A stretch of 64,000 nucleotides of DNA from Actinomadura physcomitrii (GTDB lineage: Bacteria > Actinomycetota > Actinomycetes > Streptosporangiales > Streptosporangiaceae). A program made the translations under genes and the position numbers. The stretch lies in NCBI RefSeq assembly GCF_008923205.2, contig NZ_WBMS02000014.1, positions 164,392 to 228,391 of the forward strand. Reading direction: 5' to 3'. The notes under the pieces were generated by a model. That model was not told the origin of the DNA. It did not search any database and was given only the letters and a program-made list of their open reading frames with translations. Below, in pieces: positions 7,988 through 16,471 of the stretch; the first letter of the stretch is position 1, and the number at the start of each line of letters is the position of its first letter.

Positions 7988-8628
7988 CGCGGGGCGGGCA
8001 GGCCGAGCTTCTCCCGCAGCGTCCGCTGGACGGCGTCGGCGCCGGGGCGCGCATCGACCGTCACCACGTACTCCTTGCGGCCGAACAGCTCCAGGATCGG
8101 CGCGGTCTTCTCCCGGTAGATCCGCAGCCGCTCCGCCACGGCCTCCTCGGTGTCGTCCTCGCGCGCGACGAGCTCGCCGCCGCACACGTCGCAGCGGCCC
8201 TCCTCGGTGGGCCGGTCCGCGATCAGGTTGTAGTCCATCCCGCACCGCGAGCACAGCCGGCGCGCCAGCACCCGCCGCCGCACCTCCTCGTCCGGCAGGT
8301 CCAGATGGATCACGCCGTCGATGTCGTAGCTCTCCAGGAAGAACTCCGCCTGCCGCCGGCTGCGCGGGAACCCGTCGATGATGAACCCGTAGTTCCAGTC
8401 GTGCTGCTCGAGCCGGTCCCGGACGACCCCCTCCACCAGGTCGTCGCCGACCAGCTCGCCCGCCGCCATGGCGCGCCGCACCTGCGCGCCGAGCTTGGTG
8501 CGGTTCTGCACGTGCCAGCGGAAGACGTCGCCCACGCTGATGTGCACCAGGTCGAGATCGCGCGCCAGCAGCAGCGACTGCGTCCCCTTCCCGCTGCCCT
8601 GCGCGCCGATGATCACGTACTTGCGCAT
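7984..8628 (-). CDS. adk: adenylate kinase-like nucleoside monophosphate kinase with zinc-type lid
   Basis: The 214-residue protein has the P-loop GAQGSGKGTQ at residues 8-17, the NMP-binding region, DGFPRSRRQAEFF and an extended lid with two cysteine pairs (CSRCG and CDVCGG), as in zinc-binding adenylate kinases. It would interconvert ATP plus AMP and two ADP, or act on a related NMP. The P-loop differs from the canonical GxPGAGKGT, and the gene is not in a ribosomal-protein operon. It may therefore be an accessory paralogue rather than the essential Adk. It is coupled by ATGA to a PLP enzyme, an unexplained partner. Confidence 0.8.
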   Translation of the reverse strand: MRKYVIIGAQGSGKGTQSLLLARDLDLVHISVGDVFRWHVQNRTKLGAQVRRAMAAGELVGDDLVEGVVRDRLEQHDWNYGFIIDGFPRSRRQAEFFLESYDIDGVIHLDLPDEEVRRRVLARRLCSRCGMDYNLIADRPTEEGRCDVCGGELVAREDDTEEAVAERLRIYREKTAPILELFGRKEYVVTVDARPGADAVQRTLREKLGLPAPR

Positions 8629-8641
8629 GCCCGCAGCCTAT

Positions 8642-8669
8642 GCGGCGCGGCCGGGGCCGGGCGCGCCGC
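8642..8669 (-). terminator. GC-rich hairpin after the universal stress gene
   Basis: The arms GCGGCGCG and CGCGCCGC (8 bp) enclose a 12-nt loop. The hairpin lies between the stop of the stress protein gene and the start of the kinase gene, both on the minus strand. Confidence 0.5.
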
Positions 8670-8672
8670 GGG

Positions 8673-9227
8673 TCAGCGCGCGAGCCGCAGCGCCCGGCCC
8701 AGCCAGCGGAACCGCGAGCGGTCGGGCACGTGCTCGGGCTCGACCCGCAGCGTCAGGCAGTCCGGCAGCGGGCCGATCGCCGGCGGCCGCACGCACACCA
8801 GCGTCGCCCGCGCCCGGCGCGCGCAGTGCAGCCGCACCGACGGCCGCAGCAGCCGCGAGAACGGCCCCCGCGTCCCGTGCCCGACGACCAGGATGTCGTC
8901 CTCGCCCGCCAGCCGCACCAGCGTCGCCCCCGGCTCCCCGACCAGGGCCAGCGCGGTCATCTCCACGCCGTCGGGCGGCCCGCCGCTCACCTCGTCCAGC
9001 AGCCGGGCGACCAGCTCGGCGCCCGACCCGCGCAGCGCGTCGGTGATCCCGCAGCCGAGCTGGCCCGCCGCGGACACGTGCGGCGGCAGCGGCGCGGAGT
9101 GGGCGACGAGCAGCGGCAGCCGGCGCAGCCGCGCCTCGCCGATCGCCCAGGAGAGCGCGCATCGTGCCCCCGCGGAGTCATCGACCCCGACGACGACGCG
9201 CGGGCCGCCCTCCGGTCTCGCGATCAC
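8673..9227 (-). CDS. universal stress protein (UspA domain)
   Basis: The 184-residue protein has a single Usp domain: the opening strand VVVGVDDSAGARCALSWAIGEA and the later VVGHGTRGPF segment. The normal ATP-binding pattern Gx2Gx9G(S/T) is degenerate here (an Arg stands where the last Gly is expected), so ATP binding is doubtful. A C-terminal tail of about 45 residues is unusual. I start at GTG 9227, directly after AGGAGGG. Upstream in-frame codons lie in a leader that can fold over the ribosome site. Confidence 0.78.
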   Translation of the reverse strand: MIARPEGGPRVVVGVDDSAGARCALSWAIGEARLRRLPLLVAHSAPLPPHVSAAGQLGCGITDALRGSGAELVARLLDEVSGGPPDGVEMTALALVGEPGATLVRLAGEDDILVVGHGTRGPFSRLLRPSVRLHCARRARATLVCVRPPAIGPLPDCLTLRVEPEHVPDRSRFRWLGRALRLAR

Positions 9228-9303
9228 GGTCCCTCCTGAAGGCAACGGACTGATGTGCACTCTAGGGTGCAGGCATACCCGTTCCGACGGAAGTGTTTCC
9301 GCT

Positions 9304-10761
9304 TCAGGAAAGCCGAGTTTCCGCAATCGTCACCGGCGTGTCGCCCCCGGGCCGCTCGCCGCGGCCCGCCGCGGGACGCCCGGCACGGGCGCCCGCCGGC
9401 CGCGCGCCGAACCCGGACAGGACCGACTCCAGCAGCGGCAGGGCCGCCCCCGCCCGCTTGGCGCGGATCACCACGTCCCACGCCGGCTCGAACTTCTTCC
9501 ACCCGCCCGCGTACGCCGCGTGCCGGGCCTTGCCGCGCAGCGTCGGCTTCGTCGCCGCGCCCCGCGCGATGTTCCGCCACCGGTAGAAGTCCCGGTAGGC
9601 GCGCCAGTAGCCGTCCTCCAGCTGGGCTGCGGTCATCCGGGCGGGCTCGAACACGACGGTCCGCGTGTCGTAGCGGTCCCAGTCACTGTGCAGGATCCGC
9701 CCCTCCTTGACCATCCGGGCGTACAGCCGCGTACCGGGATACGGAGTCATGATGTGGAACGTCGCGGTCTCGATGCCCTGGCCGACCGCCCACTCCACCG
9801 TCCGCCCGAACACGCTCGGGTCGTCCTGGTCCATGCCGAACACGAAACTGCCGTTCACCATGACGCCGTGGTCGTGCAGGCGCCTGATCACCTGCCCGTA
9901 GTCCCGGTCGATGTTCTGCCACTTGCGCTGCTCCTTGAGGTTGCCGGCGTTGACGGTCTCGAACCCCACGAACAGGCTGCGCAGCCCCGACTCGACCGCC
10001 TTCTCCAGCACCCCCGGACGCAGCACCGACTGGACCGTCCCGGCGGCCTGCCACAGCCGTCCCATGCCGCGCATCCCGTCGAACAGGGCCCCGGCGAACC
10101 GGGCGTTGCCGAACAGGTGGTCGTCCAGGAAGTACAGGTGCCGGCCCGGCAGCCGGTCGATCTCGGCCAGCGCCGCGTCCACGGTCTGGGTGTAGAACGA
10201 CTTGCCGCCCTCGAAGAACGCCTCCTTGTAGCAGAAGTCGCAGACGTGCGGGCACCCGCGCGACACCACGATCGAGTTCGGCACGAGGTAGCGGCGCCGG
10301 TCGATCAGGTCCCGCCGCACCGGCGGCAGCCCGGCCAGCGTCCGCTCGGACGAGTCGTAGCGCGGCGCGGGCCGTCCCGCGCGGAGGTCGGCGAGGAAGC
10401 GCGGCCAGGTGTCCTCGCCCGGCCCGCAGAAGATCGTGTCGGCGTGCGCGGCCGCCTCGTCCGGCAGCGACGTCACGTGCAGCCCGCCGAGGCACACGTG
10501 CGCCCCCTTGGCCCGGTAGTGGTCCGCCAGCTCGTAGGCGCGCCGCGCGGACGTGATGTAGACCTGGATGACCACCAGGTCAGGCTCGTCCGACACGTCG
10601 ACCTTCTGCACGTGCTCGTCGGTGAGCGTCACCTCGTCGTCCGGGTCCAGGTACCCGGCCAGCGTCGCGAGCCCGAGCGGCGGGAACAGCGAGTACTTGA
10701 TCGGCCTGAAGAACGGCGACGACGCCTCGGTCAGGGCCGGAAGGATCATCTTCACGCGCAT
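9304..10761 (-). CDS. B12-binding radical SAM protein
   Basis: The 485-residue protein has an N-terminal cobalamin-binding Rossmann domain (about residues 1-140, with LGGLHVTSLPDE). A radical SAM TIM barrel follows, with the [4Fe-4S] motif CPHVCDFC (CX3CX2C), FLDDHLFGN and GFETVNAGNLKEQ. This architecture is found in methyltransferases and carbon-skeleton enzymes acting on lipids and natural products, including the hopanoid-modifying HpnP-like group. No biosynthetic partners adjoin it, so the substrate is unknown. The C-terminal 60 residues are Ala/Arg/Gly-rich. The Shine-Dalgarno sequence is weak, and a second in-frame ATG four codons in is possible. Confidence 0.82.
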   Translation of the reverse strand: MRVKMILPALTEASSPFFRPIKYSLFPPLGLATLAGYLDPDDEVTLTDEHVQKVDVSDEPDLVVIQVYITSARRAYELADHYRAKGAHVCLGGLHVTSLPDEAAAHADTIFCGPGEDTWPRFLADLRAGRPAPRYDSSERTLAGLPPVRRDLIDRRRYLVPNSIVVSRGCPHVCDFCYKEAFFEGGKSFYTQTVDAALAEIDRLPGRHLYFLDDHLFGNARFAGALFDGMRGMGRLWQAAGTVQSVLRPGVLEKAVESGLRSLFVGFETVNAGNLKEQRKWQNIDRDYGQVIRRLHDHGVMVNGSFVFGMDQDDPSVFGRTVEWAVGQGIETATFHIMTPYPGTRLYARMVKEGRILHSDWDRYDTRTVVFEPARMTAAQLEDGYWRAYRDFYRWRNIARGAATKPTLRGKARHAAYAGGWKKFEPAWDVVIRAKRAGAALPLLESVLSGFGARPAGARAGRPAAGRGERPGGDTPVTIAETRLS

Positions 10762-10865
10762 GCCACCACGCTGCCGCCCGAAAGAGCGCGCCCTGTGGCG
10801 CAGATGTGCCGATCCCGTGGAGGTCCGCCGCGGCCCGCTCACGGGACTCTCCTGGGGGCCGGGCG

Positions 10866-11873
10866 TCAGCGGCCGCAGGCGCGGCAGGGGGCGCGGGTGC
10901 CGCGCGCATAGCCGAGCGCGGCGGCGGCCAGGCCGGCGCCCCAGGCGAGGTAGCCGGGGACGGCGACCCAGAAGAACGCCTCGGGCAGGTCCATGCGGCC
11001 GTCGGGCGGGAACGGGTCGCGGCCGTGCATCCGCTCCCAGATCATCTGCAGCAGCATCAGCCCGAAGTAGACGACCAGCCCGGCGGAGAGCGCGGTGCCG
11101 GGCCACAGCACCAGGCGGCGCGGGACGGCCCGTCCGGCCAGGCCCGGCACGGACCGGGGCCACCGGCGCCCGAAGCGGTGCACCAGCGCCAACGGCAGCA
11201 AGGTCCCGCCGAGCACGAACCCGATGAGGAACAGCACCCCCGAGACCCCCCTTCCCCAATCGAACCCGACCGCGGCCTGCGCGGCGATCCGGGCCGCGCA
11301 TCCGGCGATCGCCAGGTAGGCGGCTCCGTAGGCCCAGCGGGGCGTACGCGCGGACGGCGCGGCGGGGGCGCCGGCGGTCCGGCCGCAGCCCGTGCAGCCG
11401 GCGCGGGTGCGGCGGGCGTAGGCGCGGGCCGACAGCCCGGTCATCACGCCGGCGGCGACGCACGCGGCCCGGCTGAGCGCACCGAGCGGATGCAGGCCGA
11501 GGCCGAGGCCGGGCAGGATCCCGCCGACCACGTCCAGCAGGAGCATCGCGCCGGCGGCGGTGAGCGCGGCCCCGACGGCCCACCCGGCGGCGATCAGCGC
11601 CAGTCGCGGCGCCCGGCTCAGAGCACGGGCGGCCGGGAGCATGAGCACCGCCAGGACCAGAGCCGCGGCCCCGCACAGCACGGCCGACGCCCAGCCGGTG
11701 AAGACGACCAGATCGGTCCCGATCGGCGACAGGCGGGCCGGCCGGTGGCCCGCCGCCCAGTAGATCCGCAGGCCGCCGTAGGCGGTGACCCAGGCGAGCG
11801 CGACGAGCGGCAGCCGTCCCCGCCATGCCGCGCGCGGGGTGATGGTACGGGACTGCCCATGGGAAGTGGCCAT
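10866..11873 (-). CDS. multi-pass membrane protein of unknown function
   Basis: The 335-residue protein has roughly eight predicted membrane segments, including VALAWVTAYGGLRIYW, VLCGAAALVLAVLML and the segment near GYLAWGAGLAAAALGY. Two CxxC-like pairs are present, CTGCG in a central loop and CRACG at the extreme C-terminus, which might bind metal. I chose ATG 11873, preceded by AAGGA; the longer frame upstream is proline-rich and implausible. I do not recognise the family. Confidence 0.7.
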   Translation of the reverse strand: MATSHGQSRTITPRAAWRGRLPLVALAWVTAYGGLRIYWAAGHRPARLSPIGTDLVVFTGWASAVLCGAAALVLAVLMLPAARALSRAPRLALIAAGWAVGAALTAAGAMLLLDVVGGILPGLGLGLHPLGALSRAACVAAGVMTGLSARAYARRTRAGCTGCGRTAGAPAAPSARTPRWAYGAAYLAIAGCAARIAAQAAVGFDWGRGVSGVLFLIGFVLGGTLLPLALVHRFGRRWPRSVPGLAGRAVPRRLVLWPGTALSAGLVVYFGLMLLQMIWERMHGRDPFPPDGRMDLPEAFFWVAVPGYLAWGAGLAAAALGYARGTRAPCRACGR

Positions 11874-12011
11874 GCCACCGATCCTTGGGCGCGCGGCGTG
11901 GTGGCACCTCCCCGCACCGGAACTCCCTCCCGCGGGTGAGGGGGATGGGCCGGGTGAAGGTGCGGGTGCGCCGTCCGGGGTGGTGAAACCGCAGGTCGGG
12001 CGTAGGATCGT

Positions 12012-12029
12012 CAGAACGCGCGCGTTCTG
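12012..12029. promoter_or_regulatory. perfect 18-bp palindrome upstream of the sigma factor gene
   Basis: CAGAACGCGCGCGTTCTG is fully self-complementary. It is flanked by a second, outer inverted repeat, CGTAGG at 12001-12006 and CCTACG at 12042-12047. It lies in the sigma gene's upstream region and over the start of the divergent membrane-protein leader. Confidence 0.6.
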
Positions 12030-12115
12030 TCGGTGGGGTCGCCTACGGTCGGGGGTGCAAGGCGGCGGTGTGAGCGCCGCCACAGTGACGCCGCCCAGCG
12101 AAGGTGATGACCACC

Positions 12116-13093
12116 ATGGCGAACAGTGCCGAAGAGACGGACCGGGACTTCCAGCAGCTGGCCGACCCGTACCGGCGTGAGCTGCTGGCGCACTGCTACC
12201 GGATGCTCGGGTCCATCCACGACGCCGAGGACCTCGTCCAGGAGACCTATCTGCGCGCCTGGCGGTCTTACGGCAACTTCGAGGGACGGTCGTCGCTGCG
12301 CACGTGGCTCTACCGGATCGCGACGAACGCCTGCCTGACCGCGATCGACCAGCGCGGCCACCGCCCGATGCCGTCCGGCCTCGGCGCGCCGAGCGACGAG
12401 CCGGAGCGGCCCGTGGTCGCCTCGCCGGAGGTCCCGTGGCTGGAGCCGGCGCCCGACGCGGTGCTCGGCGCGGACGCCGCCGACCCCGCCACGATCGTCG
12501 CGGCGCGGGAGAGCACCCGGCTGGCCTTCGTCGCCGCGCTCCAGCACCTGCCCGCCAAACAGCGGGTCGTGCTGGTCCTGCGGGACGTCCTGAAGTGGAA
12601 GGCCGCCGAGGCCGCCGAGCTGCTCGGCACCTCCACCGCGTCCGTGAACAGCGCTCTGCAGCGGGCGCGGGCGCAGCTGGAGGAGGCGGCGCCGCTGCGC
12701 GACGAGCTGGTCGAGCCCACCGACCCCGGCCAGCGGGACCTGCTCGACAAGTACGCCAAGGCGTTCGACGAGGCGGACGTGGACGCGCTGCTGGAGCTGT
12801 TCCGCAAGGACGCGGTGTGGGAGATGCCGCCGTTCCCGCAGTGGTTCGTCGGCGCCGACGCGATCGTCCGGCTCATCAAGGCCCAGTGCGGGCCCGTGCC
12901 GGGGGAATTGCGGATGGTGCCGGCCGCCGCCAACGGGCAGCCCGCGTTCGGCATGTACCGGCGCGACGCCGAGGGCGTGCACCGGCCGTTCCAGCTGCAG
13001 GTGCTCAGCGTCACCGGCGGCGGGGTGGCGCAGGTGTCGGCGTTCTTCGACACCTCGCTGTTCCCGGTCTTCGGCCTGCCCGAGCGCCTCTGA
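12116..13093 (+). CDS. ECF sigma factor with C-terminal SnoaL-like domain (SigG/SigJ type)
   Basis: The 325-residue protein has sigma region 2 (CYRMLGSIHDAEDLVQETYLRAW), a linker, sigma region 4 (LPAKQRVVLVLRDVLKWKAAEAAELL) and a SnoaL/NTF2-fold tail from about residue 215. Sigma factors of this type usually lack a separate anti-sigma factor, and the tail adjusts activity. None is seen beside it here. I start at ATG 12116, with GAAGGTG upstream; GTG 12104 and ATG 12107 are in-frame alternatives. It lies directly upstream of the protocatechuate genes, but a functional link is only positional. Confidence 0.87.
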   Translation: MANSAEETDRDFQQLADPYRRELLAHCYRMLGSIHDAEDLVQETYLRAWRSYGNFEGRSSLRTWLYRIATNACLTAIDQRGHRPMPSGLGAPSDEPERPVVASPEVPWLEPAPDAVLGADAADPATIVAARESTRLAFVAALQHLPAKQRVVLVLRDVLKWKAAEAAELLGTSTASVNSALQRARAQLEEAAPLRDELVEPTDPGQRDLLDKYAKAFDEADVDALLELFRKDAVWEMPPFPQWFVGADAIVRLIKAQCGPVPGELRMVPAAANGQPAFGMYRRDAEGVHRPFQLQVLSVTGGGVAQVSAFFDTSLFPVFGLPERL

Positions 13094-13128
13094 CCGCCGT
13101 CCGACGTGCCGCTGACGGCGGGCCTGAT

Positions 13129-13145
13129 TTTCCGTTCAGCGGAAA
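13129..13145. promoter_or_regulatory. IclR-type operator upstream of pcaH
   Basis: TTTCCGTTCAGCGGAAA has perfect 6-bp arms and a 5-nt spacer. It matches the TTCCG-N5-CGGAA pattern known for IclR-family regulators of aromatic degradation. The same pattern recurs at 17636-17650 before pobA, and an iclR gene lies between. Confidence 0.7.
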
Positions 13146-13262
13146 GTCCGGTGCGCCGCCGGCGCCGGCGGCTGCGAGGGTGGGGGAGTGCGTCGCGCCT
13201 GGGGAGATCCGCGCCGCGAACGGGGCGCCACTGGCGGGGCACGTCGAGGAAGGAACGAGCGC

Positions 13263-13928
13263 ATGACGCATCCCCCGTACCTGTATCCGGGCTACAAGAG
13301 CACCGTGCTCCGCGCCCCGGCACAGGAGCTGATCATGCCGAAGCTCGGGCCGGACAGCGTCGAGCTGTCCTCGCCGGTCTTCGGCCACCAGGAGCTCGGG
13401 CGGCTGGACCACGACCTCACCGTCCAGCACTCCGGGGAGCCGCTCGGCCAGCGGATCACCGTGGCCGGCCGGGTGCTGGACGGCGCGGGCCGGCCGGTGC
13501 GCAACGCCCTGGTGGAGATCTGGCAGGCGAACTCCGCGGGCCGCTACGACCACCTCGGCGACATCCACCCGGCCCCGCTCGACCCGAACTTCACCGGCGC
13601 GGGCCGCTGCCTCACCGACGACGACGGCCGCTACCGGTTCATCACGATCAAGCCGGGCGCCTATCCGTGGGGCAACCACCACAACGCGTGGCGGCCCGCG
13701 CACATCCATTTCTCGGTGTTCGGCACCGCCTTCACCCAGCGGCTCGTCACGCAGATGTACTTCCCGGACGACCCGCTGTTCCCGTTCGACCCGATCTTCC
13801 AGTCGATCCCCGAGCAGCGGGACCGCGAGAAGCTGATCTCGCGGTTCGACATGGATCTCACCGAGCCGGAGTGGGCGCTGGGGTTCCAGTGGGACATCGT
13901 GCTCGGCGACACCCCGATGGAGGCCTGA
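13263..13928 (+). CDS. pcaH: protocatechuate 3,4-dioxygenase beta subunit
   Basis: The 221-residue subunit carries the non-haem Fe(III) site for intradiol cleavage of protocatechuate to 3-carboxy-cis,cis-muconate. The expected ligands are visible: Tyr95 in GRYDH, Tyr134 in GAYPWGNHHNAWRP, and His147 and His149 in AHIHFS. The N-terminal segment YPGYKSTVLRAP is typical of PcaH. The stop and the pcaG start overlap (TGATG). A palindromic IclR-type operator lies about 120 bp upstream, so induction by 4-hydroxybenzoate or protocatechuate is likely. Confidence 0.95.
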   Translation: MTHPPYLYPGYKSTVLRAPAQELIMPKLGPDSVELSSPVFGHQELGRLDHDLTVQHSGEPLGQRITVAGRVLDGAGRPVRNALVEIWQANSAGRYDHLGDIHPAPLDPNFTGAGRCLTDDDGRYRFITIKPGAYPWGNHHNAWRPAHIHFSVFGTAFTQRLVTQMYFPDDPLFPFDPIFQSIPEQRDREKLISRFDMDLTEPEWALGFQWDIVLGDTPMEA

Positions 13929-14494
13929 TGACCGCCCCCGCGAACAGCAGGTCGGCGAAGACCACGCCGTCGCAGACCGTCGGCCCGTTCTACGGGTACG
14001 CGCTGCCGTACGAGGCCGGCCCCCGGGTCGTGCCGGGCTGGCGGCCCGACGCGATCACCGTCCGGGGACGGGTGCTTGACGGCGCCGGGGAACCGGTGCC
14101 GGACGCGCTGCTGGAGATCTGGCAGGCCGACGAGAACGGCGAGATCCCGCGGCGGCCCGGCGGGATCGTCCGGGAGGGGCATGACTTCTCCGGGTTCGGG
14201 CGGTGCGGCACGGACCCGGCGGGCGGGTTCTGGTTCACCACCGTCAAGCCGGGCGCGGTCGGTGCGGGCGCCCCCTACATCGCGCTGCTGGTGTTCGCGC
14301 GCGGCCTGCTGAAGCCCGTCGCGACGCGCATCTACTTCCCCGAGGACGAGGCCGCGCACGCCGCCGACCCGCTGCTCGCCGAGGTCCCCGCGGACCGCCG
14401 CGGGACGCTGGTCGCCGAGCGGGAGGGCGACCGGACGTACCGGTTCGACGTGCGGCTGCAGGGCGAGGGGGAGACGGTCTTCCTTGCCTTCTGA
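13928..14494 (+). CDS. pcaG: protocatechuate 3,4-dioxygenase alpha subunit
   Basis: The 188-residue subunit shares the intradiol dioxygenase fold with PcaH (SQTVGPFYGYALPYE, LLEIWQADENGEI, TVKPGA) but lacks the paired His and Tyr iron ligands, as expected of the structural alpha chain. It overlaps pcaH by one base, and the pcaB start lies inside its last codons. PcaG and PcaH assemble as (alpha-beta)n. Confidence 0.94.
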   Translation: MTAPANSRSAKTTPSQTVGPFYGYALPYEAGPRVVPGWRPDAITVRGRVLDGAGEPVPDALLEIWQADENGEIPRRPGGIVREGHDFSGFGRCGTDPAGGFWFTTVKPGAVGAGAPYIALLVFARGLLKPVATRIYFPEDEAAHAADPLLAEVPADRRGTLVAEREGDRTYRFDVRLQGEGETVFLAF

Positions 14495-15680
14495 GACGCC
14501 GCCGCCCGCCGCGGGCGGGCCGTCCGCCGACGCCGGGCTGCTGTCGCCGGTGCGCGCCGGGACGGAGGCGGAGGCCGCCACGGGCGACGCCGCGTACCTG
14601 GCGGCGATGCTCGACGCCGAGGCGGCCCTCGCCCGCGCGCAGGCCCGCCTGGGGATCGTCCCCGCCGCGGCGGCGGAGGCGATCACCGCCGCCGCCTCGG
14701 CCGGCGGGATCGACCTCGCGGACGTGGCGCGCCGGGCCCGCGGATCCGGGAACCCGGTCGTCCCGCTGGTCGCCGACCTGCGCGGCCTCGCCGGCGCGGC
14801 GGGCGAGCACGTCCACAAGGGCGCCACCAGCCAGGACATCGTCGACACCGGCGCGATGCTGGTCGCGGCCCGGGTGCGGCGGGGCCTGCTGGCCCACCTC
14901 GACCGGGCGCTGGACGCGCTGGCCGGGACCGTGGCGCGGTACCGCGACACCCCGATGGCGGCGCGCACGCTCGGCCGGCAGGCGCTGCCCACCACGTTCG
15001 GCGCGAAGGCCGCGAACTGGCTGCTCGGCTGCCTGGAGGCGCGCGCGCGGCTGGCGGCGGCCGCGCTGCCCGTCCAGCTCGGCGGCGCCGCCGGCACGCT
15101 GGACGCCTACGGCGACCGGGCGCTCGACCTCGTCGCCGCGTTCGCCGCCGAGACCGGCCTGGACGTGCCGGTCCTGCCGTGGCACACCCGCCGGACGCCG
15201 GTCGCCGACCTGGCCGCGGCGCTCGCGGTGACCGCCGGGGCCCTCGGTAAGATCGCGACCGACGTGTGGCTGCTCGCGCAGAGCGAGGTCGGCGAGGTGG
15301 CGGAGGCCGCCGGGCCCGGCCGGGGCGGCTCGTCGTCGATGCCGCACAAGCGCAACCCGGCGCTGTCGGCCCTCGTCCGGTCGGCGGCGCTGCAGGTGCC
15401 GGCGTACGCGCAGGTCGTGCTCGCCGCGCAGGCCGCGCCGCTGGAGCGGCCGGCGGGGGAGTGGCACGCCGAGTGGCAGCCGCTGCGCGAGTGCCTCCGG
15501 CTGACCGGCGGCGCCGCCGAGACCGCCGCGGACCTGGTCTGCGGCCTGGAGGTGTCGGCGGAGCGGATGCGCGCGAACCTGGACGGCCTGCTCGCCGTCC
15601 TCGGAGACGACCCCGGCACGGGCGCCGCCGCCGTGCTGGCCGACCGTGCCCTCGACGCGTACCGGAGGAGCCGCGCGTGA
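14484..15680 (+). CDS. pcaB: 3-carboxy-cis,cis-muconate cycloisomerase
   Basis: The 398-residue protein belongs to the fumarase/aspartase superfamily, shown by the signature GSSSMPHKRNP near residue 285 and the ATSQDIVDTG segment. It lactonises 3-carboxymuconate to 4-carboxymuconolactone, the second protocatechuate step. Translation appears to start at TTG 14484, inside the end of pcaG, with GGGGGAG upstream; a later GTG near 14550 is possible. The stop overlaps the pcaD start. Confidence 0.92.
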   Translation: MPSETPPPAAGGPSADAGLLSPVRAGTEAEAATGDAAYLAAMLDAEAALARAQARLGIVPAAAAEAITAAASAGGIDLADVARRARGSGNPVVPLVADLRGLAGAAGEHVHKGATSQDIVDTGAMLVAARVRRGLLAHLDRALDALAGTVARYRDTPMAARTLGRQALPTTFGAKAANWLLGCLEARARLAAAALPVQLGGAAGTLDAYGDRALDLVAAFAAETGLDVPVLPWHTRRTPVADLAAALAVTAGALGKIATDVWLLAQSEVGEVAEAAGPGRGGSSSMPHKRNPALSALVRSAALQVPAYAQVVLAAQAAPLERPAGEWHAEWQPLRECLRLTGGAAETAADLVCGLEVSAERMRANLDGLLAVLGDDPGTGAAAVLADRALDAYRRSRA

Positions 15681-16471
15681 CCCAGCCCCCGACCACCCAG
15701 CCCCCGAACATGCCGCAGTACCGCCTCGACGGGCCGGAGGACGCGCCCGTCGTCGTCCTCGGCCCGTCCCTCGGCACCTCGATGGACCTGTGGCTGCCGC
15801 AACTGCCCGCGCTGACGCGCGCGTGGCGGGTGCTGCGCTACGACCTGCCGGGGCACGGAGGGGCGCCGCCGCCGGACGGGCCGTTCACCGTCGAGGACCT
15901 CGCCGACGGGGTCGCCGCGCTGCTCGGGCGCCTCGGGATCGCCGCGGCCGCGTACGCGGGCGTCTCGCTGGGCGGCGCCGTCGGGACGGCCCTCGCGCTC
16001 CGCGCTCCGGAGCGCGTCGCGAGCCTCGTCCTGTGCTGCACCTCGCCGCGGTTCGGCGACCCGGGGCCCTGGCGGGACCGCGCGGCGCTCGTCCGCCGCG
16101 AGGGCGTCGGGCCGGTCGCCGACACGGCCGCGCGCCGCTGGTTCACCAAGGGGTTCACCGGCGCGGGGCCGTACGTTGCGATGCTGCGCGCGACCGACCC
16201 GGAGGGCTACGCGGGCTGCTGCGACGCGCTCGCCGCCTTCGACGCCACCGCGCGGCTCGGCGGCGTCACGGCGCCGACCCTGGTGATCGCCGGTGCCGAG
16301 GACGGCCCGACCCCGCCGCGCGGCCACGCCGACCGGCTCGCCGCTGGCATCCCCGGCGCCGAGCTGGTCGTGATCGACGGAGCCGGCCACCTGGCCGGCG
16401 CCGAGCGGCCGGAGCCGGTCACCGAGGCGATCACCGCGCATCTGGACCGCACCTGGAAGGGACTGGCATGA
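15677..16471 (+). CDS. pcaD: 3-oxoadipate enol-lactonase (alpha/beta hydrolase)
   Basis: The 264-residue protein hydrolyses the enol-lactone to 3-oxoadipate. The nucleophile elbow GVSLGG, an acidic residue in GAEDGPTPP and the histidine in DGAGHLAG form the catalytic triad. The GTG start overlaps the pcaB stop and is preceded by CGGAGGAG. pcaC follows as a separate, overlapping gene. In many actinobacteria the two are fused as PcaL; here they are not. Confidence 0.92.
   Translation: MTQPPTTQPPNMPQYRLDGPEDAPVVVLGPSLGTSMDLWLPQLPALTRAWRVLRYDLPGHGGAPPPDGPFTVEDLADGVAALLGRLGIAAAAYAGVSLGGAVGTALALRAPERVASLVLCCTSPRFGDPGPWRDRAALVRREGVGPVADTAARRWFTKGFTGAGPYVAMLRATDPEGYAGCCDALAAFDATARLGGVTAPTLVIAGAEDGPTPPRGHADRLAAGIPGAELVVIDGAGHLAGAERPEPVTEAITAHLDRTWKGLA

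Noticed and set aside
9304..11907. Fusion of the membrane protein region with the radical SAM enzyme
   Set aside because: The upstream part is out of frame with the real membrane protein and has no membrane character; the SAM protein starts at 10761.
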